This document shows, piece after piece, positions 10,624-23,590 of a DNA stretch of 64,000 nt (position 1 is the stretch's first letter; each line of letters opens with the position of its first letter). Both the position numbers and the translations under genes were made by a program. The notes below the pieces were generated by a model. It ran no database searches, was not told where the DNA came from, and worked only from the letters and a program-made list of their open reading frames with translations. Origin of the DNA: Ziziphus jujuba (taxonomy: Eukaryota > Streptophyta > Magnoliopsida > Rosales > Rhamnaceae); contig NC_083380.1 in NCBI RefSeq assembly GCF_031755915.1, forward strand, positions 11,904,001 through 11,968,000, in the 5' to 3' direction.

Positions 10624-10632
10624 TATAAATAG
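10624..10632 (+). promoter_or_regulatory. TATA box of CA unit 2
   Basis: TATAAATAG lies in the block TTTTGGCTTATAAATAGGACCTCTT, which is conserved in unit 5 (45240) and degenerate in unit 4 (40514, TATTAATAAG). It precedes the conserved leader by a spacing normal for a plant core promoter. Unit 1 has lost this block. Confidence 0.75.
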
Positions 10633-10787
10633 GACCTCTTCCTTTGCTGCTGATAGATGTGCCTCAGTGCTTGGTGTTCTTCGTGTTGTGTTTGTTGAGT
10701 ATTGTAATAGCTACTTGTAGCAATTAAGCTAATAGCTAAGCAGGCTGCAAATTCTCCTTCGAGAACAATATTCTTCTTCAACGTACG

Positions 10788-11460
10788 GTTTGTACGTGTG
10801 TGTGTGTGTGTGTGTGTGTTCAATAGCTGTTTAGCTTGGATGGGGGAAGACCCGTCGGAGAGAAAAAAAAAATTGGGGCGGAATTGTCTTTAGTTACCAT
10901 TTGATTAGATATCAAAGGCCTGAGATTAAATCATAAGGCCACTCTCCTTTGACAAAATATTTATATTATCAGCCTTCTTTCTTTCTATATATGTATATAT
11001 ATATATATATTATATAAAAATTTTCTATAATATGTGGGTACACTCAAAACTAAAATAAATATGCTGGTTAATTACATATAATTCATTAAATATATCTTAT
11101 GAATTATATGCAATTATAATTTACTGTAATCGATAAATTATATGTAGTTAATTAGATATAACATTCATTAAATATGTCCACGTATTACAGTAGAATTATG
11201 TATATATTATAAATTTTTTTATTTGATATCTCTTAGTTTTTCATAATTGGAGCACTTGAGTTGTTCATCATGTTTTTGCTTTAATTTGAGTAGTGCTATA
11301 GCTAGCGAGTTTTTTTGTTTTAACGTCATAAATGAATGCGGAAAAAAAAAGTCTCATTTAAGAGAAGCAGACAAATTAAAGTAATGTTGAATATTTTTCT
11401 TAGTATATATACTTTTAGTTAATAAATTAATGCACACGTATATACTTTTGGAATATGCAG
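10788..11460 (+). other. Leader (5' UTR) intron of CA unit 2
   Basis: The leader ends CTTCAACGTACG|GTTTGT at 10787/10788, and the acceptor GGAATATGCAG ends at 11460, leaving 22 bp of leader before the ATG at 11483. Conservation of both sites in four units supports an untranslated first exon. A GT microsatellite lies just after the donor. Confidence 0.6.
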
Positions 11461-11482
11461 AGAAGTTAGGAGAGTAGACAAA

Positions 11483-11815
11483 ATGGCAGGGGTGTCAGTA
11501 TCGGAGGTGGCAATTCAAGGGCTTAAGAAGCTTCTCAGGTTGTCCTTCAGTTCTCTGTTAATTATACTTGGTCTCTCTAAACCATACAAAATCTAACAAA
11601 ATGTTCAAAATAAATTCTATTTCAACTTTTGATTTTACATCAATATGTTATATGGGATGCAGTGAGAAGGAAGACTTGGATGATGTGGCAGCAGGTGCCA
11701 AAATTGAGAAGCTGACACTTGAGTTGCAAGGCCAGAAATCTCATTCTTCTGACCCTGCAGTTCAAGCAATCACAGATGGCTTCACTGACTTCAAGATCAA
11801 CCACTTCGAGTATGT

Positions 11816-11871
<56 letters not shown>

Positions 11872-13642
11872 GACAGAGAAAGAGACAGAGAGAGAGAGAG
11901 AGTCGACCTATGATGTTCGAAGTTGCCCATAAAGTTGGTCGTTAATCCAATTTTTATAATTTATAGAATTATTTATCTGAGTCCATCATAAAATTAGTGA
12001 CATCTTCCATTATAGAAAAATTTTATTGGTCCTGTTGCATATATTTATATTAATTACATATAATTTATGGATTATAAATATTATAAAAATTACATATAAT
12101 ATGTATCATGCCCGCTAAATATGCACCAGTAACAAAATTATATATATTATTGAATTATGTCTAATTCATTTTTGGGCCCAATGTTGCAGAAAGTATCCAG
12201 ATTTTTATAATGAACTTGCCGAGGGCCAGAGCCCCAAGGTATTACTGTTTTGGGTTCTCAATCTTATTTAGAGAGTTAATTTGCAATATTAATACTAATA
12301 AAAAATCTTTGCAGTTTCTGGTATTTGCATGCTCAGACTCCAGAGTATCCCCAACGTTTATCCTTAATTTCAAACCTGGGGAAGCCTTCATGGTCCGCAA
12401 CATTGCTAACTTGGTTCCACCATTTAACCAGGTCCATTTTAATCAAACAAATATCTTTTTTCCTGATAATATATTAATTTCATTAGGTCGATATATATTT
12501 TTGGACCCATATCCTAAGCCTTTTAATATTTTAAACTGATGAACTTTTTTCCTTTGTGTTAATAGACTTGATAGGAGATTGTCGATAATAAATTGTCTTT
12601 TAACTTGATATACATAGTTAGAACCATTTCAATCTGTACGTCAGAGCTTTTTCTAATTTGGCATCTTTCTCATTTTCCTTTATTTGGGTCTTCTTTGATT
12701 TCAATGAATTTATCTATGCTAGTTGTGCATATTACACATCTGATATTTGTTATTATTCTGGTTTTTTTTTTCTTTTTCTTTTTTTGTTTTTTGACACAGA
12801 TAAGATACTCAGGAGTTGGAGCAGCCATTGAATATGCTGTTTCAGTACTTGGGGTGACTAAATATTGCTTTACTTTTTAGATTTCTAGTTAAATATTTTT
12901 GCCTTTCTTTTCTTCACGTCATATCTAAAACTTTTTAATCATTTTTTTTGGGTAAAAATTTAACTTATTGCTGACAAGAAAATGAAAATTTTCAGGTGGA
13001 AAATATTTTGGTCATAGGACACAGTAGATGTGGTGGTATAAAGAGGCTTATGGAGCTTCCGGGGGATGGTTCTGTTCACTTGTAAGACTTTTTCACGTGC
13101 AGAAGTTGTAGCTTGTTGACTTTAATCGAAAATCTCCAGCCCAACAAAAAAAAAAAAAAAAAAAAAAAGGAAGGAAAAATTAATGATTTAACCAATGAAT
13201 TTCAAATGCTAAAAGGGTATCCAAAATCATCAATATCTTGCTAATTATATCTCCAATTTGCAGTGACTTTGTTGATGACTGGGTACAAATAGGTTTACCT
13301 GCCAAGTCCAAGGTTGTAGCACAGGGTGTGCCAGCGGATCAACAATTGGAGGCTTTGGAAAAAGTAAGCAAAGAGGCTAAAACAGCAAAACGAAAACAAT
13401 TTTTATACTGCTTCTGTATTATTAGATTTCATTTTCATGGTTTCAAAGTTCTCTAACTATATAATTTTATGCAGGAAGCAGTAAATCTGTCCCTGGTAAA
13501 CCTACAAACTTATCCTTATGTGAAAGAGAAAATTTCAGAGAAAAAACTAGCACTCAGAGGAGGTTACTATAACTTTGTCAATGGATCTTTTGAGCTCTGG
13601 GAGTTGAAAACCTGCATCTCACCCCCTATCATCATAGAATAA
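11483..13642 (+). CDS. Beta-carbonic anhydrase, unit 2 (intact)
   Basis: This gene encodes a zinc enzyme that interconverts CO2 and bicarbonate. The eight exons are 11483-11538, 11663-11809, 12190-12238, 12315-12431, 12800-12853, 12996-13081, 13264-13363 and 13475-13642. All introns are GT-AG; the 777 bp encode 258 aa. Zinc ligands and catalytic residues are present: C90 with D92-R94 (ACSDSRV), then H150 and C153 (GHSRCGG). The C-terminal [16 protein letters not shown] is typical of plant beta-CAs. The length and lack of a transit peptide resemble cytosolic Arabidopsis forms such as BCA3, but location is inferred. Two features are unusual: SPTF replaces the common CPSH after CSDSRV, and DQQLEALEK lacks the two cysteines of the usual DQC..CEK. 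Intron 2 holds a TA/GA/CAGA microsatellite (11816-11902). Confidence 0.93.
11816..11902. repeat. Compound microsatellite TA / GA / CAGA in CA unit 2 intron 2
   Basis: Alternating TA (about 11817-11834) is followed by GA repeats, then CAGA units and more GA repeats, starting six bases after the exon 2 donor. The intact unit 5 gene lacks it, so it expanded within unit 2. Confidence 0.9.
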
Positions 13643-15000
13643 AATTATCTACGTTTTGGATGTCAATGGACAGCTTCTGTTGGTTTCTTTCGTAATAGAA
13701 CTTTTTATTATCAATAATAGGACGTTAAATGCTCAATATAAGCTACCTAATTGAATATGGTCGTGTTTTCTTTAATAGACGTTTTTCATATAAGTGTACT
13801 GCCTCAGTGAATAAGGGCTAATAAATAAAAGCTAAAGTAGTTCTTTTGTGTGCATGCTTATGCATATTAATTGTATGTGAAAATTTGTATGTACCTTTTT
13901 TTTTTAGTTTTTTTTTTTTTTTCACTTTTATGAAGAAGAAGAAAATGGCAATAAATGAAGAAGAGCCAGCCCTCTTGTGCTGGCTTTTGGATGTTTATTT
14001 GTTTTGCTCTCTGTAATCTATATTACATGTCTTGCCTCGATATATGCTTTACTACCTATTTTCTGCATTTCCCAAGCATAAACAGTTGAAGTATACTGAA
14101 AACAAATCAAATGCATCCAGATATTTGCAAATTAGCTCTCAGAAAATTAGAATATGCAGTTTTTTTTTTTAATTTTTTTTATAGGAATCTGACTGGAAAT
14201 ATTACAAACAAAAAAATAAATTCAAACATTTTGTTTTAAATCTATGATGGCAAGCAACAAATAAGGTACATTTTGACCTAGCAAAGTATCTCAGGGAATA
14301 AAGAAAGAAATTTCTAGTCCTACAAGTCAATAAAATGAAACGTGAAAGAAAAGAAATTACAAATCAGTTCTTAATTTTTTTTTGTTCTGCTAGATTTTTG
14401 CAGCCTATTTGGTCAGCCATGTTCATGGTGGAGCACTATAGAGTGTAGAATTTTTCGAAAATGTAGCAAAATTATGTTCCGACAAAAGAAAGGAAAAACA
14501 CAATTGTAGCCTCCACATTAGTTGATGGTGATGTAGGCATTGTGGAACTCCCAAAACGTGACCATTCTGGACCACCACAAGGCATAGAAAAAGCCATGAT
14601 ATATTCATCCAAAATAAAAAATAAAATAAAAAACAACAACAACAACAAAAAATGATATATGCTGCTTTTATAAGGAGAAAATCTTTCAGGGCACGACCCA
14701 TTGAAAATATTATTTACAAATGAAATAGAAGTGGTAAAAAATCTACATCAAGTCTATAGTTTAATTTTGGTATATCCACCTCTTTTTGAAGAAGCTAGTC
14801 TTGGAGTTTGGGCATTGAAACTTGTAATCTCCACACCTAAACAGCATTAAATATTATTAAAAAAAATAAAATAATAATAATAATAATAAAAACCCTACAA
14901 AGTTACACAAACTTTCAAGTGGAAAGGGAAAGATTAGAACGCCTCTTCCCATTCAACAGCGCAATAATTTGGAGATGTGGGGAATACAGCGAAACCCATC
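13643..15000. other. 3' flank of CA unit 2
   Basis: This stretch holds the 3' UTR and downstream DNA of CA unit 2 with poly-T and poly-A runs. Short open frames here, such as 14423-14701 on the minus strand, are not supported. Homology with the unit 5 flank shows that the duplication unit reaches at least 14,980. Confidence 0.6.
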
Positions 15001-15434
15001 CAAAAAATAATATTTTTTTAAAAATATATAATTTTATAAAAGATATTAACGCTCCTAAATTTTAAAAAAATTGATTTTAGCCCTTTCAAAAACAAGCCCA
15101 CTTCGAAGGTGCCACTATCACATGTACTATTTGTATAATCAATTTTCTTTTGGATCTAGAAATTAATATGTATTTCAAAAAAATATAAATTAATAATAAC
15201 TTCTTTAATTATGATTTTTTTTTTTTATGTTCACATCAAAATAAAAATATATATAATATATGATAGTGGATTTTTTATTTTTTTTTTGGATGAATTATAT
15301 TACAGTGATTCGGACAAATAGAATATAACCCAAAAGAAAAAACTGATCATACGGATCCAAAACTGAAGACCATTGTGCATGTGATCCGGTCGTCGTGCCT
15401 CTGAGTGAAGCTGGTTAAATTACGTGGAGCAAGA

Positions 15435-15472
15435 CACGTGGAAGTGTAATATACCCACTAAAAAGACACGTG
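15435..15472. promoter_or_regulatory. Pair of G-box / ABRE-like motifs
   Basis: CACGTG occurs at 15435-15440 and 15467-15472, both within AGACACGTGGA. A further ACGTGGA lies at 15422 and another CACGTG at 16104. In plants these motifs bind bZIP and bHLH factors. No coding gene is recognised within range, so a regulatory role is uncertain. Confidence 0.35.
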
Positions 15473-16935
15473 GAGAGACAATGTGATAGAGATGGATAAT
15501 AGCTAGGTGGGTATTGAGGAGCCAACATCATCCAATGCATCTATGTTGTGGTCACGTTTTTTACGACAAATGGGGTTCATCAGATTGCAGATTCTAGTAC
15601 ATGCATGCATATACATAGTTTTCGATTTCTCCAAAACAAATGTATACGTAGTTTTTGATATATCTATATCATGTTCCTATTATACTCTCTAATATTAGAT
15701 ATCTGTTGTAAAAGTATTCCCTTAATAGATATTAGAGGGAAGAAATAAAGGACTCGAAGAGTCAAAGCCACGTTTTGAGGTAGAGAAGAAAGTTGGGCAA
15801 CCAAGAAGAGAGACTTGAAATCCAAAGCGCAACGGGGTGGTAGCTAAGCCATGAAGTCGTAAAGCAAAAAGAGCTCACAAAAGTCACTCTTTCTGTGGGG
15901 TTCAAATTGATTCCAGCTGATTCAATCTCCACAATCTCCACCAACTAGCCGTATCTCCCAACCCCAATTCTCTCATTCAATATCACCATTTCAATATTAT
16001 ATATATATATATATATATATATGTTTGCATATATTTCAACTTCCTCCAATTTCCATTTTTCTTTGTGAGATATGCTTCCATGGCCATCATATGCACCATA
16101 ACTCACGTGCACTGGACGTGGTTACTATGCTAATAATTTCAAACAAAAACGTAAAAAGACTTAACCCTACAAGCTTTTCCATAGTTTCAGGTGCAAAATG
16201 ATAGAAAAAAAATACTTTTAGGATGTAAAATTTACCTATCCTTATAATTTGGGATGCGTAAGTATGAATTTCCTTTTTATTTTATTTTTGGGTAATAAAT
16301 AGAATAATCGCTGCTCAAATTTGCAGGAAGAACCATAGCTGAAGCTGGTAAAATTTGAGAAGTATTACAGAAGTCTGACTATCAAACTCTGCAGAGTTCA
16401 AAACCATAGCTGAAACCACTCATATTTCCTCCTCAAGTTCCATTCACAGTCTTATCTTTTTTCAAATCACACGCTTTGGATCTCGTATTTCTCACCATAA
16501 CGTCTTCCTTGATCCGCCCAAGATCGCCTTCTGATTTCTCGCCCCCCGCCACCTTCCTCTTGATTTTCCCTGAGCAGCTTGCTCAATTGTTTGCTTCTTT
16601 TTTTTTTTTTCTTTTTTTTTTTTTAATAACTAAAAATAAAAGCATTTTTTTGGTGGAATTCTTTTTTTATTTGGGGCTTCCTCTTTTTTTTTTTTACGGA
16701 TTTTTTTTTTCATTTTTATTTGCTGGGTTGTTTTGTTGAGGGAAGTTTTATTCCACTTTTTAACTAACCAAAAAAAAAATAAGTATATTTTTTTATATAA
16801 AACTTTTAATTTATTTTGTAATGATAAATTAATAGATTTTTTAAAGTAAATATATTTAATCAAATTTAATATTTTTAAATATGGAGATATATCATAAAAA
16901 GTGAAAAATAAAAATGTAAAATAAGTGATAAAATT

Positions 16936-17070
16936 ATTTTTTTTATCAACAAAGTAAAGCATTTAAAATAATACATATTAATAATTATGAAACAATTGGT
17001 AAAAGAAATGATTTTTTTATCCACAAAGTAAAGCATTTAAAATAATACATATTAATAATTATGAAACAAG
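16936..17070. repeat. 74-bp tandem duplication
   Basis: The segment containing CAAAGTAAAGCATTTAAAAT and the following TACATATTAATAATTATGAA occurs twice with a 74-bp offset and almost no differences, indicating a young local duplication in non-coding DNA. Confidence 0.85.
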
Positions 17071-18439
17071 TGGGAAATCAAAAAGACCAGCGAACTAAAG
17101 ACTTTTTTTTATCATACCACACAGAAGAGCGAAAAAATTTTAAACAAAGGTAAACTTTTAAAAGGGATTTTTGAAATGTTTAAAGCCACATAATATAACT
17201 TGAAATAGAGATAAAATATAAAAAAATTATCTGTTAGTAATTTTAAGAATATTTTTAACTTTTTAATTAATGAATATTTTTGAAACATAATAAATCATGC
17301 TTATTAATTTTATAATGTGAATAAAACTTTCATATCATATTATTGGATAAAAAAAATGTGATTTTTGAATTGTTTAAGTTTATAGGATATAATTTAAAAT
17401 AAAAATAAATATGAAAAGGTCTATATTATATTAATAAGAAAAAATTGAAGCATTCGAGAAGAGATGGCAATAAAAAAAAATAAATAAATAAATAAAAAAT
17501 AAAAAAAAATAAAAAGGAAAAGAAGAAAAGGAGTAAAAGGTAAAACAAACGAAAGTTGTTTCCAGGTTGCTTCCCACTTTTTATTTTATTTTCTATTTTA
17601 TCAATGATCAAACATGTGGGGATAGACAAAATATTTTCTCTGATTCTACTTTTTTTTTTTTTCCCTATAACTTTTTCAAAGGAAAAATCATTATTAAAAT
17701 AGTATTTAGAGAGCTTTTATCAAGTGATGATTTTTTTTTTCTTTTTGGTTTCATTTTAGGATTATACTGTTCCAATGAGTTCATCTACCCTTAACTAATT
17801 ACTTCACAATTCGAATCCTTATGACTATATCGTAAAGAAATTTTAAAAAGAAAAAAGCTTACTCGTGAATAAAAAAATTTCAATAATTATCAGGATAGAA
17901 TGTTTGGTAAAAGAGAAAGTATTGAAAGAAATTGATTTTCAAGAATCAGTTTTTTGATATTCAGTTTCCAGAAAATCAGTTTTCTTAGAATTTTTTTTAT
18001 GGTGTTTGATTAATTATAAAAAAAAAAAGATAGGACTTATAAGTAATTAAATATATTTATATGTTAAAATTAAAAAATAAAATTGTAATTAAAAAATATT
18101 TAAAATCAAATTTTCAGAAAATTTTAGAATGACATATTTTTAAGAGTATCGACTTTTTCTTTCAGTTTCACATATTATGAGATTTATTTTCCGTTGGGAT
18201 CCACAAATTTTTCATTTTAAAAATTATCCAAACAAAAGAAAATTTTATTTTTCTAAAGAATTTTATATTACCATTAACTTTACCATTACTCAAATACCCT
18301 GTGAGGGTTTTAAAAAACCAGCCAAAACGACATTTGAAGCTTATCTCAAGGCGAGACACAAAAAATAAAAACAAACAAAAAAAAAATCTGGATATTTAAC
18401 ATTTGAGACTTAAATCCTATGAAACATGTGCTAAATGGT

Positions 18440-18877
18440 GAAATATACGCTTCATAAATATAATTAAATTAATTTTTTTATTTTTTATTCTATAAAAAAA
18501 AAATTTACCTTTATACGTTATTATTATAAATTAACAATATATATTTTATTATATATTTATTTATAATTTATTAATTTAATATTTATATAAAATTTAATTG
18601 ATCCATTTTACAGTTTAAAAATTATTTATCTTTTTTTATCTTTTAATTTTATATTAATTTAAATATATGAAATATACGTTTCATAAATATAATTAAATTT
18701 AATTTTTTATTTTTATTCTATAAAATGTTTATTTTACCTTTATACATTGTTATTTATAAATTAAATAATTTATTATAATTTATTAATTTTATATTTATGT
18801 AAAAATTAATTGATTTTTGTTACAGTTTATCTTTTTTTATCTTTAAATTTTATATTAATTTAAATATATATTTAATT
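18440..18877. repeat. 229-bp tandem duplication, AT-rich
   Basis: Two copies start GAAATATACG(C/T)TTCATAAAT at 18440 and 18669 and end with TTTATATTAATTTAAATATAT. They differ by several substitutions and indels. Nothing coding is seen. Confidence 0.85.
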
Positions 18878-19849
18878 TTTTAATATTAAAATTTAATTTC
18901 CCAAAAACTTGACGCCGTAACACTTTAGGGTTTACGTTTCATCTCACGACGAAAGAATCTCTTGTACGAATAAATAATACTAAAAGCACTTATTAACCGA
19001 TTAAAAAAATTTATCACTAATGAAGTGTTATTATATTAGCATTTTATATTTAATTATATTTTTTTAAAAAAAATAATTTTCTTAAAAACGCTTTAAAAAA
19101 TTACTTTTTTACATTTAAATTATATTAAAGTTTCAACTGCTATTAAAAAAAAATACCATCTTTATCATAATATCTTAATAAATATCATTTTCATTAAAAA
19201 AAAAAATATTTCCAATCGGCTGACTTGTGGGTGTTCTGGCTTTTCAACTTTTACATTTGGCAAACCCAATCCTATCCGTTTAAAGTAGTTGGGATTGATT
19301 TGGATTCTTCCACGTGTATCGCATGGGCAGCGGTACCGAGTGTTGCAGTACACCTTTGGCGTAGGAAAGGAAGGGAAAAAGTAAAGCGTGTTGAAAATTA
19401 TATAGTTCAAAAATATGAAAAAATGATGATCCATTAAATTTTAATTTATTCAATAAACTGCTTAAATATTTTTTTATTATATATGAGAAAATTATAATTT
19501 TAAAAAAAAAATTCAATCTTCCCACTTCAAAATATCATTTTATTTTTTACTTGTATTACTGTTTCACACAAACTTTATCATTTTAAAACTTTCAAATAAA
19601 ATTTACCATCTTTTACTATTTTAAAATTCCCAAATAAAATTCATCATTTTCACCGTTTCAGTATCAGATATTCTTCTATTGCTTCCACCGTCCGGACCTT
19701 CTCCTCGATAATCCAAAATTGATTTAAAGCTTGGGTTAAATGTTAGAATTTGTGAGCCCCCTTCTTTTTTAGCCTTTGTTGTTTTTTTTTTTTTTAAGTG
19801 TGAATAAAAAACCAAAAAAAAAAAAAAAACAATGTCACCAATTGAAAAA

Positions 19850-22800
19850 TAACCAAAAAAAAAAAATAGGGGACCAAAGCTAATGCTTTTAGGATAGAAA
19901 AACGTTGGCTTTGGTTCCTCAATTTTTAAAATTTTTTTTATTCCTTTCTTTTTTATTTTATTTTTTTATTCCGTTGTAATTTTTTAGATTTTTACAAGTA
20001 TGATTTAAAATAATAAAATTTAAACTTAACAAAAAAAAAATTAAGGAACAATTGAAAATTACAAAATTGAAAAGAAAAAAAAAATTGGGAGACCGAAGCC
20101 AATGTTTTTCCATTCTAAAAGCATTGGCATTGGTCCCCCCAATTTTTAAATTTTTTTTATTCTTTTCTTTTTTATTTTCTTTTTTTTTTAATTCCTTTGT
20201 AATTTTTTTTATTTTATTTTTTTATGTTTTATAAGTATCATTCAAAATAATAAAATTCAAACTTAACCAAAAAAATTGAGGATCAATTAAAAATTACAAA
20301 ATTAAAAAGATAATACAAAAATAATTGGAGGACCAAAGCCAACGCTTTTCCATCCTAAAATAGTTGGCATTAGTCCACCAATTTTTTAAATTTTTTTATT
20401 ATTTTATTATTTTATTTTTTTAATTCCTTTGTAAATTTTTTAATTTTTTTTTTATATTTTTACTAGTATCATTCAAAATAATTAAATTCAAACCAAACAA
20501 AAAAATTAACGACCAATTGAAAATTAGAAAATCGAAAAGATACTAAAAAGGGAGGGGGGGGAGGACCCAAGCCAACATTTTTTAAGAAAAAAAGTTTTTT
20601 TTTAAAAAAAAAGTTGAAAGCACCAAAGCCGATGCTTTTATGCAATAAAAGCGCTGGCATTTCGTTATCAAATTTTTTTTTTTTTTAAATACATCAAAAT
20701 TTTAAAAGTTTTTATTTTCTTTATTTTTCTTACAAAGAAAAAAACCAAAAAAAAATTGATAGGAAAAAGCCAACGCTTTTAAGTTAAAAAAAAAAAAAAA
20801 AAGTCATTTTGAAAGAAAAAGTTTTTGATGGAAATAAGATAATAAAAAAAAAGGGTCTATGTTTAAAATTAGACCCAAAAAAAAAAAAGGGAAAAGCTTT
20901 TGATGGAAATCAAATAATGAACAAAAAAAAAGAGGGTTTGTATTTAAAATTCGACCAAAAAAAAATTTGACAAAAATATGATAATGAACAAAAAAAAATG
21001 GTTGTTTTTAAAATTAGACAAAAAAAAAAAGAGGCAAATTTTTTTGATGAAAATATGATAATGAATAAAAAAAAGAAAAGGGAGAAAATTGTTACAAAAG
21101 GAGAAAAGCTGACGCTTTACTTAGAAAAAGTATTAGCTTTGTACAGATTTGAATGATACTGTTTAAAGTATCGACTTTGTATAGGCTTTAGTGACGCTGT
21201 TTAAAGCGTCGCTAAAAACCAAATATATAATTTTATAAATTTAGGTTTTAGCAATGTTTAAAAAAACCAAATATATAATTTTATAAATTTGGATTTTAGC
21301 AGCGCTATGTTAACAAGTGTTCGCTAAAACCTATACAAAAACCGATATTTTTTGTTGAAAAAACATCAGTTTTTCTTCCTTTTGCGATAGTTTTCTTTTC
21401 CTTTTTTTTTCCCATTCATTTTTTAGTCCAATTTTAAACACAAATCTTTTTTTTTTTCATTATCATATTTTCACCAAAAAAAAAATTCCTCCTTTTTTAT
21501 TTTTTCAATTTTAAACACAACCCTTTTTTTTTTTATTCTTTATCATATTTTCATCAAAAAAAAATTTTCTTTTTCTTGGTCCAATTTTAAACACAAACCC
21601 TCTCTTTTTTTTTCTTTTCTTTTTTTTTGTTCATTATGATATTTCCATCAAAAGCTTGTTCCTCTTTTTTTTGGTCCCTCAATTTTTTTTTTGTTATCTT
21701 TTTAATTTTGTAATTTTCAATTGGTTCTCATTTTTTTTTTTAGTTTGAATTTTATTATTTGAATGATACTTATAATAATATAAAAAAATTGCAAAGGAAT
21801 TAAAAAAAAAAAACAAAAAAGAAGAGAACAAAAAAATTTTAAAAATTAGGGGACCACAACCAACACTTTTAGGATGGAAAAGCATTGGCTTTGGTCCCCT
21901 AATTTTTTTTGTTATCTTTTTAATTTTGTAATTTTTAATTGGTCTTCAATTTTTTTATTAAGTTTGAATTTTATTATTTTGAATGATAGTCGTAAAAAAA
22001 TTAAAAAAATTAAAAAAATTGCAAAGGAATTAAAAAAAGAAAAGAATAAAAAAATTTAAAAAATTGGGGGGACCAAAGCCAACACTAGAAAGGTGTTGGT
22101 TTTGGTCTCCCCTTTTTTTTTTGTTATCTTTTTAATTTTATAATTTTTAATGAATCCTCATTTCTTTTTATTAAGTTTGAATTTTATTATTTTGAATGAT
22201 ATTTGTAAAAATAGAAAAAAATTTAAAAAATTACAAAAGAATTAAAAATAGAAAATAAAAAAGAAAAGAATAAAAAAATTAAAAAAATTGGGAGAACAAA
22301 ACCAACATTTTTAGGATGGAAAAGCGTTGGTTTTGGTCCCTCAATTGTTTTTTGTTATTTTTTAATTTTGTTATTTTCAATTGGTGCTCATTTTTTTTTT
22401 TGGTTAAGTTTAAATTTTATTATTTTGAATGATAATTTTAAAAATATAAAAAAAATTACAAAGAAATTAAAAAAAAGCAAATAAAAAAGAAAAGAATAAA
22501 AAAACTTTAAAAATTGGGGGACCAAAGTAAACGCTTTTGAGATGGAAAAGCATTGGCTGGCTTTGGTCTCCTAATTTTATTTTTTTTGGATTAACTTTGA
22601 ATTTTATTATTTTGAATGATATTCGTAAAAATATAAAAAAAATTTTAAAAAATTAGAAAGGAATTAAAAAAAATAAAAGAATAAAAAAAATTAAAAATTA
22701 GGGGACCAAAGTCAACGTTTTTAGTATGGAAAAGCATTGGTTTTAGTCCTCAATTTTTTTTTTATCTTTTTAATTTTGTAATTTTCAATTGGTTCTCATT

Positions 22801-23340
22801 TTTTTTTTTTGTTAAATTTGAATTTTATTATTTTGAATGATACTTATAAAATATAAAAAAATTAAAAAAATTACAAAGGAATTAAGAAAAAAGAAAAGAA
22901 TAAAAAGTGTTTAGAAATTGGGGGATTAAAGCCAACGTTTTTAGAATAGAATAGTGTTGGCTTTGGTCCCTCAATTTTTTTGTTATCTTTTTAATTTTGT
23001 AATTTTCAATTGGTTTTTTTTTTTTTGATTAAGTTCAAATTTTATTACATTTTGAATGATACTTTTAAAAATATAAAAAAATAAAAAATTACAAAAAAAT
23101 AAAAAAGAAAAGAATAAAAAAAATTTAAAGATTGGGGATCAAAGCTAATGCTTTTAGGATGGAAAAGCATTGGCTTTGGTCCCTTAACTTTTTTTTTTGT
23201 TATCTTTTTAATTTTGTAATTTTCAATTGGTCCTCATTTTTTTTATTAAATTTAAATTTTATCATTTTGAATGATACTTGTAAAAATAAAATAAAATAAT
23301 TACAAAGGAATTAAGAAAAAGAAAATAACAAAAAAAATTT
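19850..23340. repeat. Inverted arrays of ~215-bp tandem repeats
   Basis: At least three units in the left arm (near 19880, 20090 and 20330) and eight or more in the right arm (near 21860, 22070, 22310, 22520, 22700, 22930 and 23140) share a block order. A palindromic core (CCAAAGCCAACGCTTTT..GGAAAAGCATTGGCTTTGG) is followed by a T-rich block, AATTTTCAATTGGTCCTCA and GAATTTTATTATTTTGAATG. Unit orientation switches at about 21.3 kb. Confidence 0.8.
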
Positions 23341-23590
23341 ACATAAGCTTTAAAGCTTGCATAATTCTACGTCCTCAAACCTCATCCTTTCTAGTATTCA
23401 ATTCAACCCACAACACAACCATCTCAATTCTTGTTCCCTGAAACCCCACCACTCTAACTCCTCTATAATTGTCTGCTTCTCCTTCACAGCTTAATCAAAA
23501 CTCTCCAAGTAGGAACTCCTCAACCTTATATCCGATCAAGATCGGGGCCTTAAGACTCAAAAGAATCCACCCAAACGAGACTCGATGGTG
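23341..23590. other. Non-repeated 250-bp segment in the right arm of the foldback element
   Basis: This stretch has more balanced base composition and no inverted partner in the left arm. It contains CTTCTCCTTCACAG and a short open frame (23469 onward). It may be a captured host fragment, but no protein family is recognised. Confidence 0.4.

Larger units (their letters stand above)
10045..15000 (+). repeat. Tandem duplication unit 2 of the carbonic anhydrase array
   Basis: The unit starts near GAACACACAAAGGGGGTTAC, parallel to position 2885 in unit 1, and contains promoter, leader, gene and 3' flank. Its 3' flank (about 13640-14980), with the blocks TGTGCTGGCTTTTGGATG and TTAGCTCTCAGAAAATTAG, is shared with unit 5 at 49200-50200. 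The limits are approximate. Confidence 0.8.
15000..19400. other. Gene-free AT-rich region
   Basis: No supported gene is seen over 4.4 kb. The content is poly-A/T tracts, a TA microsatellite (about 15998-16021), two G-box motifs (15435 and 15467), a 74-bp tandem duplication (about 16936-17070) and a 229-bp tandem duplication (18440-18877). The pyrimidine-rich stretch near 16440-16620 could be an old untranslated leader, but no coding frame supports it. Confidence 0.6.

Noticed and set aside
19850..23340. CRISPR-like or satellite array
   Set aside because: The repeats are ~215 bp, AT-rich, inverted in two arms and have no unique spacers. They belong to a foldback transposon, not to a CRISPR or centromeric satellite.
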